The notes beneath the pieces are model-generated. The model searched no databases, was not told the DNA's origin, and saw nothing but the letters and a program-made list of their open reading frames with translations. A DNA stretch of 64,000 bases from Vibrio rhizosphaerae. Its GTDB lineage: Bacteria; Pseudomonadota; Gammaproteobacteria; Enterobacterales; Vibrionaceae. This document shows, piece after piece, positions 1 to 9,900 of the stretch (positions are counted from its first letter, which is position 1; each line of letters starts with the position of its first letter). Both the position numbers and the translations under genes were made by a program. Where the stretch lies: the NCBI RefSeq assembly GCF_024347095.1, contig NZ_AP024903.1:1426001-1490000 (forward strand), written 5' to 3'.

Positions 1-591
1 AAACGTGAAAAAATATCGTCATTTCCTCGTCACAATGGCGCGCCAGTATTTTCACCTGATGGTAAATCATTAGCCTTAGTCTTGTCGAAATCGGGGAGTT
101 TGCAGGTCTACATCATGGATCTGGCGACCAAGAAAATTCGTCAAATAACGCGGGGTAGATCAAATAATACGGAGCCTTTTTGGTATCCGGATGGAAAATC
201 TCTGATATTTACCTCAGATCGGGGTGGTAAACCACAGATATATAAAGTAGATTTGTCTACTGGCGTGACAAATCGTCTTACTTGGCAGGGCTCACAAAAT
301 TTAGGTGGGCAGATTACGCCTGACGGGAAATTCTTGATTATGGTGAATAAAAACCAGTCAGGATTTAACTTGGCAAAGCAAGATTTGGAAACTGGCAGTG
401 TGCAAATTCTGACAAGAACTTTGCTCGATGAGTCTCCAAGTATTGCGCCTAACGGTGGTATGGTTATCTATAGTTCGATCTACAATAAAACCAATGTGTT
501 ATCTATGGTTTCTATTGACGGACGATTTAAAGCCAGGTTACCAGAAACAAACGGACGTGTGAGAGCGCCGGCGTGGTCACCGTTTTTGTAA
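1..591 (+). CDS. tolB: TolB C-terminal part (5' end outside window)
   Basis: This is the 3' portion of the periplasmic Tol-Pal translocation protein TolB; the reading frame is open from base 1, so the N-terminal domain and signal peptide lie upstream of the window. About 196 residues are visible. They show the repeating beta-propeller blades of TolB, with the recurrent pattern [27 protein letters not shown] and APNGGMVIY, each followed by a strand with a bulky aliphatic core. TolB binds Pal and the TolA/TolQ/TolR machinery and keeps the outer membrane attached during cell division. Pal begins 31 bases downstream on the same strand, which is the usual order. Identification rests on blade motifs plus synteny. 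Confidence 0.96.
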   Translation, partial: KREKISSFPRHNGAPVFSPDGKSLALVLSKSGSLQVYIMDLATKKIRQITRGRSNNTEPFWYPDGKSLIFTSDRGGKPQIYKVDLSTGVTNRLTWQGSQNLGGQITPDGKFLIMVNKNQSGFNLAKQDLETGSVQILTRTLLDESPSIAPNGGMVIYSSIYNKTNVLSMVSIDGRFKARLPETNGRVRAPAWSPFL

Positions 592-622
592 TGAGTCATG
601 ATTAAAAAATAAGGAAAAGAAG

Positions 623-1165
623 ATGCAACTGAATAAAGTTCTTAAAGGGCTGTTGATTGCACTACCAGTACTCGCGGTTACTGCGTGTAGCTCAAGCGAT
701 GATGCAGTGAATGCCTCAGGAAATGAGACGACGACTAACCAATCTACATCCGGTTCTGCAAATAGCACAGATACAACTGTTGTATCTCCTGTGACTGACG
801 ATGGTAAGCTTTCTGAACAGGAACTAAAAGATAAGGTTATGCAAGAGCAAACCGTATTCTTTGCTTTTGATAATTCAACAATTGCATCAGATTATGAAGA
901 TATGCTGGCAACTCATGCATCTTATCTGAGTAAGCACCCAAGCGTTCATGTAACGATTGAAGGCCATGCTGATGAGCGTGGTACGCCTGAGTACAACATT
1001 GCGTTGGGTGAACGTCGTGCAGAAGCCGTCTATAAATATCTTCAGGCTCTGGGTGTACAGACTAGCCAAATGTCAATTGTTAGCTATGGCGAAGAAAAGC
1101 CATTAGTTCGTGGACATAACGAAGCTGCATACGCTAAAAACCGTCGTGCAGTGATTGTTTACTAA
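623..1165 (+). CDS. pal: Peptidoglycan-associated lipoprotein Pal
   Basis: Pal is the outer-membrane lipoprotein of the Tol-Pal system and binds peptidoglycan diaminopimelate. The 180-residue product starts with a basic hydrophobic leader and a lipobox ending LAVTAC, giving a lipidated Cys22. A Ser/Thr/Asn-rich tether of about 55 residues follows, then an OmpA-like domain (about 75-180) with [26 protein letters not shown] and the final KNRRAVIVY strand, all typical of Pal. The start is preceded by an AAGGAAAAGA ribosome site at 611-620. The gene sits between tolB and cpoB, so assignment is secure. Confidence 0.98.
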   Translation: MQLNKVLKGLLIALPVLAVTACSSSDDAVNASGNETTTNQSTSGSANSTDTTVVSPVTDDGKLSEQELKDKVMQEQTVFFAFDNSTIASDYEDMLATHASYLSKHPSVHVTIEGHADERGTPEYNIALGERRAEAVYKYLQALGVQTSQMSIVSYGEEKPLVRGHNEAAYAKNRRAVIVY

Positions 1166-1186
1166 TCTGAAGAAGTTTGGTGAAAC

Positions 1187-1969
1187 ATGCTCGGTAACCT
1201 AAAGCGACACATTGTGCTTATGTTACTGGTCAGTGCAGCAAGTCCTGTACTTGCTGCACCCGCTCCAGTATCGGACTTAAGTGAAAATGCTGAACAAAAC
1301 ACAGCGTCGATGAGTCCTGAAACAAGAGTTGAACGTCTGGAACGCCTTCTGCAAAACAGTAATCGTTTACGTGCGCAAATGCAGCAGCAACTCGATGAGA
1401 TGGCAACCGACATTCAACATCTACGTGGTCAGTTAGAAAAGAGTGATCACGATATGGGGCAGATGCTCTCTCGCCAGAGAGAGTTGTTTGTTGAAATTGA
1501 CCGCCTTCGGGCAGAGCTCAATTCAAAGAACAGTCAAGAGTCTCAATCCGGTTCAAAAGATAATGGTCAGTCGGCGTCTGCTGGGACATACAGTGAAGAT
1601 GCTAATGAGCAGATGGCTTATCAAAATGCAGTCGATCTCATTCTGAAGAAGAGAGACTACGCTGGCGCGATCAACGCCTTTACCAAATTTCAGCGTGACT
1701 TTCCCAAATCTAACTTTGCGCCAAATGCACATTACTGGTTAGGGCAGCTTTACTATGCCAAACAGCAGGATGATAAAGCGGTTGAAAGCTTTAAAGCTGT
1801 TTTGGATTTTCCTAAATCAAATAAACGTGCAGACGCATTAGTCAAATTAGGTGATGTTGAGAAACGGCGCAGAAACGACAAACTAGCGAATCAGTACTAT
1901 CAACAGGTGATTGATGAATATCCCGATACGGCCTCTGCTGCGTCAGCAAAGCGGTCGATGGTGAAATAG
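1187..1969 (+). CDS. cpoB: Cell division coordinator CpoB (YbgF)
   Basis: CpoB is the periplasmic TPR protein that links Tol-Pal function to septal peptidoglycan synthesis by PBP1B. The 260-residue product has a Sec signal peptide (cleavage probably after ...SPVLA-AP, about residue 24), an N-terminal trimerising coiled coil (about 43-105, rich in heptads such as VERLERLLQ and LDEMATDIQHL), a low-complexity Ser/Gly/Gln linker, and a C-terminal TPR region (about 140-258) containing YQNAVDLILKKRDYAGAINA and PNAHYWLGQLYYAK. It starts 21 bases after the pal stop and ends just before a terminator, closing the tol-pal operon. Size and domain order match the family. Confidence 0.95.
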   Translation: MLGNLKRHIVLMLLVSAASPVLAAPAPVSDLSENAEQNTASMSPETRVERLERLLQNSNRLRAQMQQQLDEMATDIQHLRGQLEKSDHDMGQMLSRQRELFVEIDRLRAELNSKNSQESQSGSKDNGQSASAGTYSEDANEQMAYQNAVDLILKKRDYAGAINAFTKFQRDFPKSNFAPNAHYWLGQLYYAKQQDDKAVESFKAVLDFPKSNKRADALVKLGDVEKRRRNDKLANQYYQQVIDEYPDTASAASAKRSMVK

Positions 1970-2021
1970 TCTTGATAAGGCTTTAATCTGTTGGTGTCAG
2001 TGTCTATATCCTGAATACACA

Positions 2022-2050
2022 AAAGGAGAACCTCGGTTCTCCTTTATGTT
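2022..2050 (+). terminator. Terminator after cpoB
   Basis: A near-perfect hairpin has arms AAAGGAGAACC (2022-2032) and GGTTCTCCTTT (2035-2045) around a two-base centre. The U tail is poor, but the position 50 bases past the cpoB stop fits the end of the tol-pal operon. Confidence 0.75.
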
Positions 2051-2100
2051 ATCGGTCTCCTTTTATTAACTTTTCTGTCAATTTGTTATCAGGCTGGCTT

Positions 2101-2128
2101 TTGACACGTTGTAAAGAGCGTGTAAAAT
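2101..2128 (+). promoter_or_regulatory. Sigma-70 promoter of nadA
   Basis: A consensus -35 TTGACA (2101-2106) is separated by 16 bases from TAAAAT (2123-2128), which is itself preceded by TG as in extended -10 elements. It lies 36 bases before the nadA start at 2164 and is the closest match to a housekeeping promoter in the window. Confidence 0.8.
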
Positions 2129-2163
2129 GCGCTCATTACTGGAAATTGCGTAGAGCAAGGGCA

Positions 2164-3225
2164 ATGAGCCATATCACAGAACAGATTGAAACCGTGTACC
2201 CATTCCCACCGAAGCCGGTACAACTCTCAAAAGAACAAAAAGATTTTTATATTGATGAAATTAAGCGCCTTCTGATTGAGAAAGAAGCGGTCTTGATTGC
2301 CCATTACTATACTGATCCTGAAATTCAGGCGTTGGCTGAAGCAACCGGTGGATTTGTCGGTGATTCTCTGGAAATGGCAAAATTCGGTAATCGACATCCA
2401 GCCAAGGTACTGCTGATTTGTGGCGTACGTTTTATGGGGGAGTCAGCGAAGATTCTGACACCGGAAAAACGAATTTTAATGCCGACATTAGAAGCCGAAT
2501 GCTCTTTGGACTTAGGTTGTCCTGTCGATGAATTCTCAGCTTTCTGCGACGCGCACCCGGATCATACGGTCGTGGTGTATGCGAATACTTCTGCAGCCGT
2601 TAAGGCCCGAGCCGATTGGGTTGTGACGTCGAGCATTGCTTTGGAGATTGTCGAACATCTTGACTCGGAAGATAAAAAAATCATTTGGGGACCAGATCGC
2701 CATCTGGGTGGGTACATTGCCGATAAAACCGGAGCTGAAATGTTACTCTGGCATGGTGAGTGTATTGTTCATGATGAGTTTTCAGCGGATGCGTTGAAAA
2801 AAATGAAAGCGTTATATCCGGAAGCCGCGGTTTTGGTTCATCCGGAATCCCCCTCCAGTGTCGTTGAACTGGCGGATGCCGTTGGTTCAACCAGCCAATT
2901 AATCAAAGCTGCGAAAGCGTTACCGCATCCACAGATGATTGTGGCAACGGATAAAGGGATCTTCTTTAAGATGCAGCAGCTTGTCCCGGAAAAAGAGTTG
3001 ATAGAGGCACCAACAGCCGGTGCAGGCGCGACATGCCGAAGTTGTGCCCATTGCCCTTGGATGGCGATGAATGGCCTTGAGGCGATTGAGCAAGCGCTCA
3101 GAGACGGGGGAGAGGAGCACGAAATCTTTGTGGATGAATCCATTCGGGTGAAGTCTCTGATTCCGCTCAACCGTATGTTAGATTTTGCTGAGCAGCTGAA
3201 CCTTTCTGTCAAAGGTAATGCATAA
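2164..3225 (+). CDS. nadA: Quinolinate synthase NadA
   Basis: NadA condenses iminoaspartate (made by NadB) with dihydroxyacetone phosphate to quinolinate, the precursor of NAD; it carries an oxygen-sensitive [4Fe-4S] cluster. The chosen start at 2164 (MSHITEQIE) gives 353 residues, the normal length, and follows the promoter at 2101-2128; an upstream in-frame start at 2083 would begin before that promoter. Family signatures are [21 protein letters not shown], the cluster region [26 protein letters not shown], and [15 protein letters not shown], with cysteines for the cluster. It is flanked by terminators and so appears monocistronic. Confidence 0.98.
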   Translation: MSHITEQIETVYPFPPKPVQLSKEQKDFYIDEIKRLLIEKEAVLIAHYYTDPEIQALAEATGGFVGDSLEMAKFGNRHPAKVLLICGVRFMGESAKILTPEKRILMPTLEAECSLDLGCPVDEFSAFCDAHPDHTVVVYANTSAAVKARADWVVTSSIALEIVEHLDSEDKKIIWGPDRHLGGYIADKTGAEMLLWHGECIVHDEFSADALKKMKALYPEAAVLVHPESPSSVVELADAVGSTSQLIKAAKALPHPQMIVATDKGIFFKMQQLVPEKELIEAPTAGAGATCRSCAHCPWMAMNGLEAIEQALRDGGEEHEIFVDESIRVKSLIPLNRMLDFAEQLNLSVKGNA

Positions 3226-3257
3226 ACATATCCGTTCATGTGGATTGAATGATAACA

Positions 3258-3292
3258 AAGGAAGGCGATGATGATGTCACCTTCCTTTTTTG
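3258..3292. terminator. Shared terminator between nadA and ygfB-like gene
   Basis: Arms AAGGAAGG...(3258) and ...CCTTCCTT (3289) form a long hairpin with one internal mismatch, with T runs on the + side and A runs on the - side. It lies between convergent genes and can serve both. Confidence 0.8.
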
Positions 3293-3311
3293 ATCTGCGA
3301 TTCTCTCCGGC

Positions 3312-3890
3312 TTAATCGTCAGATTCCGCAATCGCCAGCGCACGCTGACTGAGACCGGATAGCATCATTGGCATCGCCTGATAAATCTCTTCAAACTGGG
3401 CAATTGCATCCGCACCCGCTTCGTTTAATGTCACCAAAGAGGTTTCTGGATCATAGAGGATGGTCATCGAGAGTAACACACCGCCGAGTAGCGCCCCATT
3501 TTCCGTTTCTGGTGGCATGAGTGCTTCCCAATCATCCTTAGTCAGTTGCCAGCCTTGTAACATGCCCTCACAGAAATCCCGGGTCGCCTGATTAACGATT
3601 TCTTCATCATCGAGCTGACATGATGTCGGCCATTGCCAAGAGCCACTGAGGAGTTGTTCCCGAGCGCTGTTCCATTGTTGAACAACGTGTTGGCAGTATA
3701 TTTCAAGGTGAGATGGTTCTGCGAACGGTGCAACGTCACTGCCACCCCAAAGATAGGGGAGCCATTCTTCCGGCGAAATCAGATAGGGTGTTGCAGCAAG
3801 CGCGACAATAAAACCAGTCATCTGATGTTCATTGAGCAGTTGTTCGGGTTGTTCTACCGACGCAATAATTTCAGTTAGTGTCAGATTCAT
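3312..3890 (-). CDS. ygfB: UPF0149 (YgfB/YecA-type) family protein
   Basis: A 192-residue, acidic, mostly helical cytoplasmic protein of the UPF0149 family. Visible signatures are the N-terminal LLNEHQMTGFIVALAATP, ISPEEWLPYLWGG, the FCEGMLQGW segment in the middle (about residue 105), and a C-terminal helix-rich end. Members with this layout (YgfB, YecA) have poorly defined roles; some YgfB proteins affect gene expression and beta-lactam tolerance in Pseudomonas, but that cannot be transferred here. It is a single gene convergent with nadA. The C-terminal zinc-binding SEC-C-like tail present in YecA is absent, which favours YgfB. Confidence 0.8.
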   Translation of the reverse strand: MNLTLTEIIASVEQPEQLLNEHQMTGFIVALAATPYLISPEEWLPYLWGGSDVAPFAEPSHLEIYCQHVVQQWNSAREQLLSGSWQWPTSCQLDDEEIVNQATRDFCEGMLQGWQLTKDDWEALMPPETENGALLGGVLLSMTILYDPETSLVTLNEAGADAIAQFEEIYQAMPMMLSGLSQRALAIAESDD

Positions 3891-4181
3891 GCTTGATCAA
3901 ATCAATTCAGTGGGTGGATCGCTATGGTATTTGAAATTGAAGTAAGTTGCGAGACATCCGATCTGTTTGTTGAAAAACAGTCAGTTATATTGGGTGGTTG
4001 TTGTATTTTTGTTGCTGTTTTTACAAATTGGTAATAACTCGAAATTTGTAGTTTTTTATTCTGAATAAATAATTAAAATGCAGTTATATGTTCAAATAAT
4101 AGTTAAATAAATGGTGATTAATTTCATAATTATTGTGTTCTAATGCGCACAAATAATGTTGCTTTTTTGAAGTGAGATGAA

Positions 4182-4628
4182 ATGAAAAATAGCGCGCCTT
4201 TTTGTGTTCGCCATGCAGCTGCTGATACATTTGCTATGGTGGTTTTCTGTTTTGTAACAGGCATGGGCATTGAGGTGTTTATCTCGGGAATGACGCTGGA
4301 ACAGTCGTTATCTTCCAGACTACTTTCCATTCCGGTGAATATTGCCATTGCCTGGCCGTATGGGCTTTTCCGTGATTTTGTCTTGAGATCCGGCCGACGT
4401 ATTTCTCCCAGCGGATGGATGAAGAATATTTGTGATTTGTTTGCCTATGTGGCATTTCAATCACCAGTTTATGTTGGAATCTTATGGGTAGTCGGGGCAA
4501 CAGCCGATCAAATCATTACCGCTGTATCTACCAATGCGGTGATTTCTTGTGGTATGGGGGTTGTTTACGGTTACTTCCTTGATTGTTGCCGGCGCTGGTT
4601 CAGAGTCCCCGGTTATTATCATGTCTGA
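4182..4628 (+). CDS. alaE: L-alanine exporter AlaE
   Basis: AlaE exports L-alanine and dipeptide-derived alanine across the inner membrane. The 148-residue product is the expected size and has four hydrophobic segments (about 15-35, 48-62, 83-105, 115-135). The conserved N-terminal stretch [19 protein letters not shown], the [10 protein letters not shown] motif and [11 protein letters not shown] match the YgaW/AlaE family. It stands alone upstream of tRNA-Ser, downstream of a 290-base A+T-rich spacer (3891-4181) in which I see no gene. Assignment is by motif memory and size. Confidence 0.9.
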   Translation: MKNSAPFCVRHAAADTFAMVVFCFVTGMGIEVFISGMTLEQSLSSRLLSIPVNIAIAWPYGLFRDFVLRSGRRISPSGWMKNICDLFAYVAFQSPVYVGILWVVGATADQIITAVSTNAVISCGMGVVYGYFLDCCRRWFRVPGYYHV

Positions 4629-4727
4629 TTCGCTGAGGGTTTCAGCTTCAGATTGTTCAGATAATCGGCCAATCAGTTAATTAATAACCATTTGATTGTC
4701 AAAGGGCGGTTTTTACGATTTTTCTCC

Positions 4728-4756
4728 TTGACCTTCTTTCGAAGAATCATTAAATT
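4728..4756 (+). promoter_or_regulatory. Promoter of tRNA-Ser
   Basis: TTGACC (4728-4733), a 17-base spacer and TAAATT (4751-4756) precede the tRNA by 33 bases. The G+C-rich GCGCCCCG just after the -10 is the discriminator type found at stringently controlled stable-RNA promoters. Confidence 0.75.
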
Positions 4757-4789
4757 AGCGCCCCGTTGGAACAATAATTTCAACAATTC

Positions 4790-4877
4790 GGTGAGTTGTC
4801 CGAGTGGCTGAAGGAGCACGCCTGGAAAGTGTGTATACGGCAACGTATCGAGAGTTCGAATCTCTCACTCACCGCCA
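4790..4877 (+). tRNA. tRNA-Ser(GGA)
   Basis: The acceptor arms GGTGAGT (4790-4796) and ACTCACC (4867-4873) pair, followed by discriminator G and an encoded CCA (4875-4877). The anticodon loop CTGGAAA holds GGA at 4824-4826 between arms CACGC and GTGTG. A long variable arm (TATACGGCAACGTA region) marks it as class II tRNA-Ser, and the T arm has GTTCGAATC. Its 3' half doubles as an integration site: bases 4856-4870 are repeated at 18096-18110. Confidence 0.97.
4856..4870 (+). repeat. Left attachment-site repeat (attL) inside tRNA-Ser
   Basis: The 15-base sequence TCGAATCTCTCACTC in the T arm and acceptor arm of tRNA-Ser recurs exactly at 18096-18110. Such 3'-tRNA duplications are the footprint of tyrosine-recombinase islands. 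That this pair bounds an island is inferred from the repeat, the A+T-rich foreign content between, and the tRNA location. Confidence 0.75.
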
Positions 4878-4887
4878 AATTCATGTT

Positions 4888-4914
4888 AAAAGACGTCCAA
4901 GGGCGTCTTTTTTC
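4888..4914 (+). terminator. Terminator after tRNA-Ser
   Basis: AAAGACG and CGTCTTTTTT flank an eight-base loop, ending in a six-T run, 11 bases past the tRNA end. Confidence 0.85.
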
Positions 4915-4999
4915 TTGACTAAAATTTATTAAAAACAAATACTTATTGTTAAACCCTGCCTAATCGTATCTATCCCAAACTAACTTTTTCTGTAATGCT

Positions 5000-5043
5000 A
5001 AAAGTAATGCTTTTATACTGTATTTAAAATTAGCATTACTTTT
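5000..5043. repeat. 12-bp inverted repeat near the left island end
   Basis: AAAAGTAATGCT (5000-5011) and AGCATTACTTTT (5032-5043) are perfect inverted copies around a 20-base A+T centre. A related copy, AGTAATGCTTTT, occurs at 5003-5014 and again at 18033-18044 next to the right attachment repeat. Repeats at both ends of an island may be recombinase arm-type or excisionase sites, which is inference. Confidence 0.5.
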
Positions 5044-5133
5044 GCTTAAAAGAGCAGAGTTGAATTTGGTTCATAAATTTCTTAACTATCTGATAAATAT
5101 ATCTCTGATATAAGAAGGGGTTCTACCCCGTTT

Positions 5134-5990
5134 TCACGGACGGTTTAGTAAAGACGTAAACTGACGATCTTGATTCGCTAGTCTACGTCGCATTCTTGGA
5201 TTATGAAACCGTTCGATATAATCAAAAATATCTGCTCTGGCTTCATCTCTCGTCCGGTATTGTCGATAATTGATACGTTCCCGTTTCATCACACCGAAGA
5301 ACCCTTCACAAGCCGCGTTATCTGCACAATGGCCTACAGCGCTCATGCTGCTGGTTAGGTTCTTTTGCTTGAGAAAGCGCTGATAGTCTCCGCTGGTAAA
5401 TTGTGTGCCACGATCTGAATGTAAGATAACATGATGTCTTTCCTGACGCTGCCAAACCGCCATTTGGACGGCTCGAATCACCATATGACGGTCTTGTCGA
5501 TGATGCATCGACCAGCCAACGATGAGCTTGCTAAACAGGTCAAGCACCACACACAGATAAAGCTTCCCTTCAAGCGTCCCAATTTCTGTAATGTCTGTGA
5601 CCCATTTGGTTTCTGGCTCCAAAGCATTAAAGTCCCGCTCAAGATGATTCTTTAAACCGTCAGGACGTGCGGACTTTCGCTTTGACCCTCGACCTTTTTT
5701 ACGCGGCCAGCCATAAAGTCCATTCGCTGACATCAGTCTGGCTACACGATTTAAGCTCGCTTTCACCCCTTCGGCTTGTAGATCTTCGTGCATACGTGGT
5801 GCGCCGATAATGCCGCCGCTGTCATCATGGATCTCGCGCATTCGTTTTAATCATGTTGCGTTAGCAAGAACTCGCGCACTTGGCTGACGTTCCACCCAAG
5901 CGTAATAACCACTAGGTGAGACGCTCAAACAACGGCACATGAGGCGAACAGAAAACACATCGCGGCAACGCGATATCGCAAGATACTTTA
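5134..5990 (-). pseudogene. IS3 transposase orfB, interrupted by TGA
   Basis: The DDE integrase half of an IS3-family transposase. The frame can be followed from about 5990, where it overlaps the end of orfA, through [18 protein letters not shown] and [12 protein letters not shown], then hits TGA at 5853-5851, and continues as [13 protein letters not shown] to the end at 5134. The catalytic parts downstream are intact: WVTDITEI (first D), [11 protein letters not shown] (second D) and [16 protein letters not shown] (E). The stop lies before the catalytic core. Comparison with the usual residues at this place suggests a small compensated indel or a point change rather than a programmed signal. 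A GTG/ATG restart at 5841 would give 235 residues lacking the HTH_21 region. Confidence 0.75.
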
Positions 5991-6275
5991 CGGTAACTCT
6001 TTGGCGAAGAACGTTGCCGCTTCTCGCAAAAAATCACGTTCCTTTTTCACTTTAGCTAATTCGCGTTTTAACCTCGCCATTTCTTCATCACGAGGAGAGC
6101 CACTGCCTTGAAATGCTTTATCTTGTGACTGCTCAGCTTCTCGCTTCCAACGGTTTAATAAGTTAGGATTGACGCCGATATCTAATGCTATCTGACGACA
6201 ACTCACACCCGGTTGCTGAGTCAGAGCAACGGCTTCACGTTTGAATTCTGCAGAATATTTTCTTCGCTTGGTCAT
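5988..6275 (-). CDS. IS3-family transposase orfA
   Basis: A 95-residue helix-turn-helix protein (start at [16 protein letters not shown], position 6275) followed by a leucine-zipper-like helix with [18 protein letters not shown]. It binds the terminal repeats and, by frameshifting, is normally fused to orfB. An upstream in-frame start lies within the terminal repeat and is unlikely. Because orfB is interrupted, the element probably cannot move by itself. Confidence 0.85.
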   Translation of the reverse strand: MTKRRKYSAEFKREAVALTQQPGVSCRQIALDIGVNPNLLNRWKREAEQSQDKAFQGSGSPRDEEMARLKRELAKVKKERDFLREAATFFAKELP

Positions 6276-6494
6276 AGACACTCCTTTTAGGCATAGTATG
6301 CCTCTTTTTAGATGTGTCCGTAAAATCTGGGTAGAACCCAATCAATACTGATCTAGAGAATATTGATCAGGTTATGTCGAAAAAGCTTGGAATAGACTTA
6401 AAACTTGATTGTCAGTTTTTCTACTAGCTTTTTTCGTAACTAGAGAGAAGTTTTGCTATGATACAAAAGTTACAAATTGTATGGATAGCAAGTA

Positions 6495-6989
6495 ATGAAA
6501 ACACATATCGATCCTGAACTTCTTGAAAAGGCCGGCAGCATTTTTGCTGAGTTAGGATTGCCGGTAGAATTAGCAATCAATGTATTTTTAGCGAAAGCAA
6601 TACAAACTCAAGGGTTTCCATTCCCAGTAGCACTAGATGGCGATTCAAATCGTAACGGCTTAGTAGGGCAAACTGTAACCAATGCAGAAATCACGGAGAT
6701 TATTCAACATTTTGTTGAGCAAGTTCTTCCAGTTTCGGAGATCGATAATCTTACCCAGCTAGAATATTGTCGAAATACTTTTGGGCTCTCATTTCCTGTC
6801 CTAAAAACAACAAAGTCGGTTCACTCTGAAGATGTAAGAATAGCAGTGAAAGATGCCAAGGGACGAAATCGATATTCCACATCAAAAGTAGCCCAAAGAG
6901 ATGGGGTGTCTTACGTAATCTGTACTCAGTGGACAGATCGCCATCGTCCAGCATTCCTTCGTTGGCAGAAATCATACGGGGATTGCTAA
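6495..6989 (+). CDS. RelB/DinJ-like N-terminal domain with unknown C-terminal domain
   Basis: A 164-residue protein whose first 50 residues look like a RelB/DinJ antitoxin ribbon-helix-helix domain: IDPELLEKAGSIFAELGL followed by VELAINVFLAKAIQTQGFPF, the usual length and hydrophobic pattern. The rest (about 75-164) is not an antitoxin tail; it ends with YSTSKVAQRDGVSYVICTQW and FLRWQKSYG, which I cannot place with certainty. No RelE/YafQ-type toxin gene is adjacent. Its stop overlaps the start of the helicase gene (TAATG at 6987-6991), so it is the first gene of the island operon. A role as autorepressor of the operon is plausible from the RHH fold but is inference. A TATGAT -10-like box lies at 6458-6463. 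Confidence 0.7.
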   Translation: MKTHIDPELLEKAGSIFAELGLPVELAINVFLAKAIQTQGFPFPVALDGDSNRNGLVGQTVTNAEITEIIQHFVEQVLPVSEIDNLTQLEYCRNTFGLSFPVLKTTKSVHSEDVRIAVKDAKGRNRYSTSKVAQRDGVSYVICTQWTDRHRPAFLRWQKSYGDC

Positions 6990-9900
6990 TGCGTATTATC
7001 GATAACATTAATGATTTACTTGGAGATGATTTAAGAGATTCACTTAAGCCAGGTACAAAGTTAAAAATAGCTGCGTCATGTTTCTCTATATATGCATATG
7101 AAGCACTTAAAGAGGAGCTCGAACAGATTGAATCTCTAGAGTTTGTTTTCACGGCTCCAACGTTTGTTGAATCAGAAGTAACCGATAAGTTCAAAAAGGA
7201 AAAACGAGAGTTTCATATTCCTAAAGAACAGCGCGAGAAGAGTTTCTATGGAACGGAATTTGAGATCCAACTAAAGAATAAATTGACACAGAAAGCGATT
7301 GCGCGTGAATGTGCTGATTGGATTAAGAGAAAAGCGTTATTTCGTTCAAACACCACAGGCTCACCAATGCAGCCGTTAGCCGCTGTACAGTCTCTAGAAA
7401 ATCAATCTGTCTATCAGCCTTTGTATGGTTTTACCGCCGTCGATCTTGGCTATCAAAAGGGTAATGCGGTTTCAAATATCGTTACCTGTATGGATGAGAT
7501 GGCTGCTTCTAGTGCTTTTATAAATATGTTTGATCAAATTTGGAGTGATAACGAGAAAGTTCAAGATGTCACTGATCGTTTAGTCAATCATATATCTACT
7601 GTTTACCAAGAAAATTCACCAGAACGTATTTATTTCCAGCTGTTATACAATATCTTCAGTGAATTTCTGGAAGATATCAGTGAAGATGTATTACCGAATG
7701 ATAAAACCGGATATCAAGATAGTCTTATTTGGAACAAGTTATTTAACTATCAACGCGATGCAGCAACCGGCATAATCAACAAGCTAGAAACCTATAATGG
7801 CTGTATTTTGGCCGATAGTGTTGGTTTGGGTAAGACATTTACGGCATTGGCTGTCGTTAAGTACTATGAACTCCGTAATAAGTCAGTTTTAGTTTTGTGT
7901 CCTAAAAAATTGTCTGAGAATTGGCTTAATTACAATCGAAATCTTACGACTAACCCTTTTGTGAGAGACCGTTTTAGTTTCGATGTTCTTTGTCATACTG
8001 ATTTGCAGCGCACAAAGGGAGAGTCCTTAGGTATCCCATTAGATCGAGTTAACTGGGGTAACTACGACCTTGTTGTGATTGATGAATCACATAATTTTCG
8101 CAATAACCAAGTGTATAAAGACAAGGAAACACGTTACCAAGCACTGATGAATAAAGTTATTCGTGCTGGAGTGAAAACAAAGGTGTTAATGCTCTCTGCA
8201 ACGCCAGTAAACAATAAGTTTTCTGATTTACGAAATCAGCTAGCCCTTGCTTATGAAGGTGATTCAAGCATTCTTAGAGAGCAAATAGGGACACAAAGAA
8301 GTATTGAAGAGATCTTTAAACGCGCGCAGAAATCATTTAATGCCTGGTCTGATTTAGAGCCAGAAGACCGTACTGCGAATGCGCTATTAGACACTTTAGA
8401 TTTTGATTTTTTCCAGCTTCTAGATAGTGTAACTATTGCCCGTTCTCGAAAACATATTCAAACCTTCTACGATACGGCAGATATTGGTCATTTTCCTGAA
8501 CGTAAGAAGCCCATATCTTTCCATCCTCCATTGACCGAGAGAACTGATGTTATTGGTTTCAATCAGATTTTTGCGCAGTTGTCTAAGTTGAAAATGGCAG
8601 TATATGGTCCGATTAGTTATATCTTGCCAAGTAGAATAGCCAAATACGAAGAAATGTATGACACCGATGTTGGGGGCAAAGGTAAATTACGCCAGGCTGA
8701 TAGAGAAAAGGCCCTTCAGCGATTGATGACTATTAATCTGCTTAAGCGACTCGAAAGCTCCGTACATTCATTCACCTTAACGTTAAAGGGCTTACAAGAC
8801 ACGCTAGAAAAGGCTTTAAGCAACATAGAAGCGTTTAAACGTTTCGAACAAGATGGTTTTATAGAAGAGCAGGATAATAATCTATCGGGTGATGATTGGG
8901 ATGAAGATATTAATGATTTTGAAGAAGGTTTCTCTACTGGGGGAAAAGTAAAAATCAATCTTGCAGATATGGATTTACCGTCTTGGGGGCATAACTTATC
9001 AGCTGATCTTGAAGTAATATGCGATTTGATCTCAGAGATGCAAAAGCTGCCACCAAACCACGATGCAAAACTTCAGCACCTCAAACAGCATATTTTGAAT
9101 AAATGGGCTAACCCGCTTAATCAAGGTAACAAAAAAGTGCTGATTTTTACGGCGTTTGCGGATACGGCTGATTACTTATATGAAAATTTAGCAGAAGAGT
9201 TTAAGCAGCAGTTTGGTATTCATACCGGTAAAGTTACCGGCAGTAGCTCAGCTAAGTCAACGTTAAACAAAGCCTATGACTTTCAAAGTTTGTTGACCTT
9301 ATTTTCCCCTCATTCAAAAGAAAAGCGTCAAGTTTTACCAAATGAACCATGTGAATTAGATGTTTTAATCGGGACAGACTGTATATCTGAAGGTCAAAAC
9401 CTTCAGGATTGCGATTATCTGATTAATTATGATATCCATTGGAATCCCGTTAGGATAATTCAACGCTTTGGTCGCGTCGATCGTATTGGCTCAACTAACC
9501 AGGCCATTCAGCTTGTTAACTACTGGCCAGATATCAGTTTAGATGAATACATTAATCTTAAAGAGCGAGTCGAAAACCGCATGGTGATTTCAGATATCAC
9601 AGCGACGGGGGACGATAACGTACTTAAAGCTCAGGCAAATGATGTAGCTTATAGGAAAGAGCAGCTTAAAAAGTTACAGGAAGAAGTGATTGATTTAGAA
9701 GATGTCAAAGTTGGAGTCTCCATAACGGATCTTGGGCTAAATGAATTTAGAATGGATCTGCTTGGATACATCAAAGCAAATGGCACAGAAAAGAATCATG
9801 CTGGATTGGATTCTGCCCCCAACGGCATGCATGCAGTAGTTGCTGCTGAGCCTGAAAAAGGATTAATTCCTGGAGTAATATTTGCACTCAGAAATCGAAA

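Larger units (their letters stand above)
5118..6339 (-). mobile_element. IS3-family insertion sequence (probably inactive)
   Basis: The element is about 1.2 kb with imperfect terminal inverted repeats: GGGTTCTACCCCGTTTTCAC at 5118 and, read on the minus strand from 6339, GGGTTCTACCCAGATTTTAC, both continuing to GGA. It carries orfA and orfB on the minus strand in the IS3 arrangement, but orfB has an in-frame TGA. I see no convincing target duplication at its ends (GAAG on the left, AATC on the right). It sits at the left end of the tRNA-Ser island, where an integrase gene would normally lie. Confidence 0.85.

Noticed and set aside
5111..6345. Target-site duplication around the left IS3 element
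   Set aside because: Flanking bases on the two sides do not match over 3-5 positions for any choice of end.
6989..7770. Active phospholipase D nuclease domain in the helicase N-terminus
   Set aside because: I could not find an HxK(x4)D motif; HIPKEQRE is the nearest and lacks the required aspartate spacing, so activity is not claimed.
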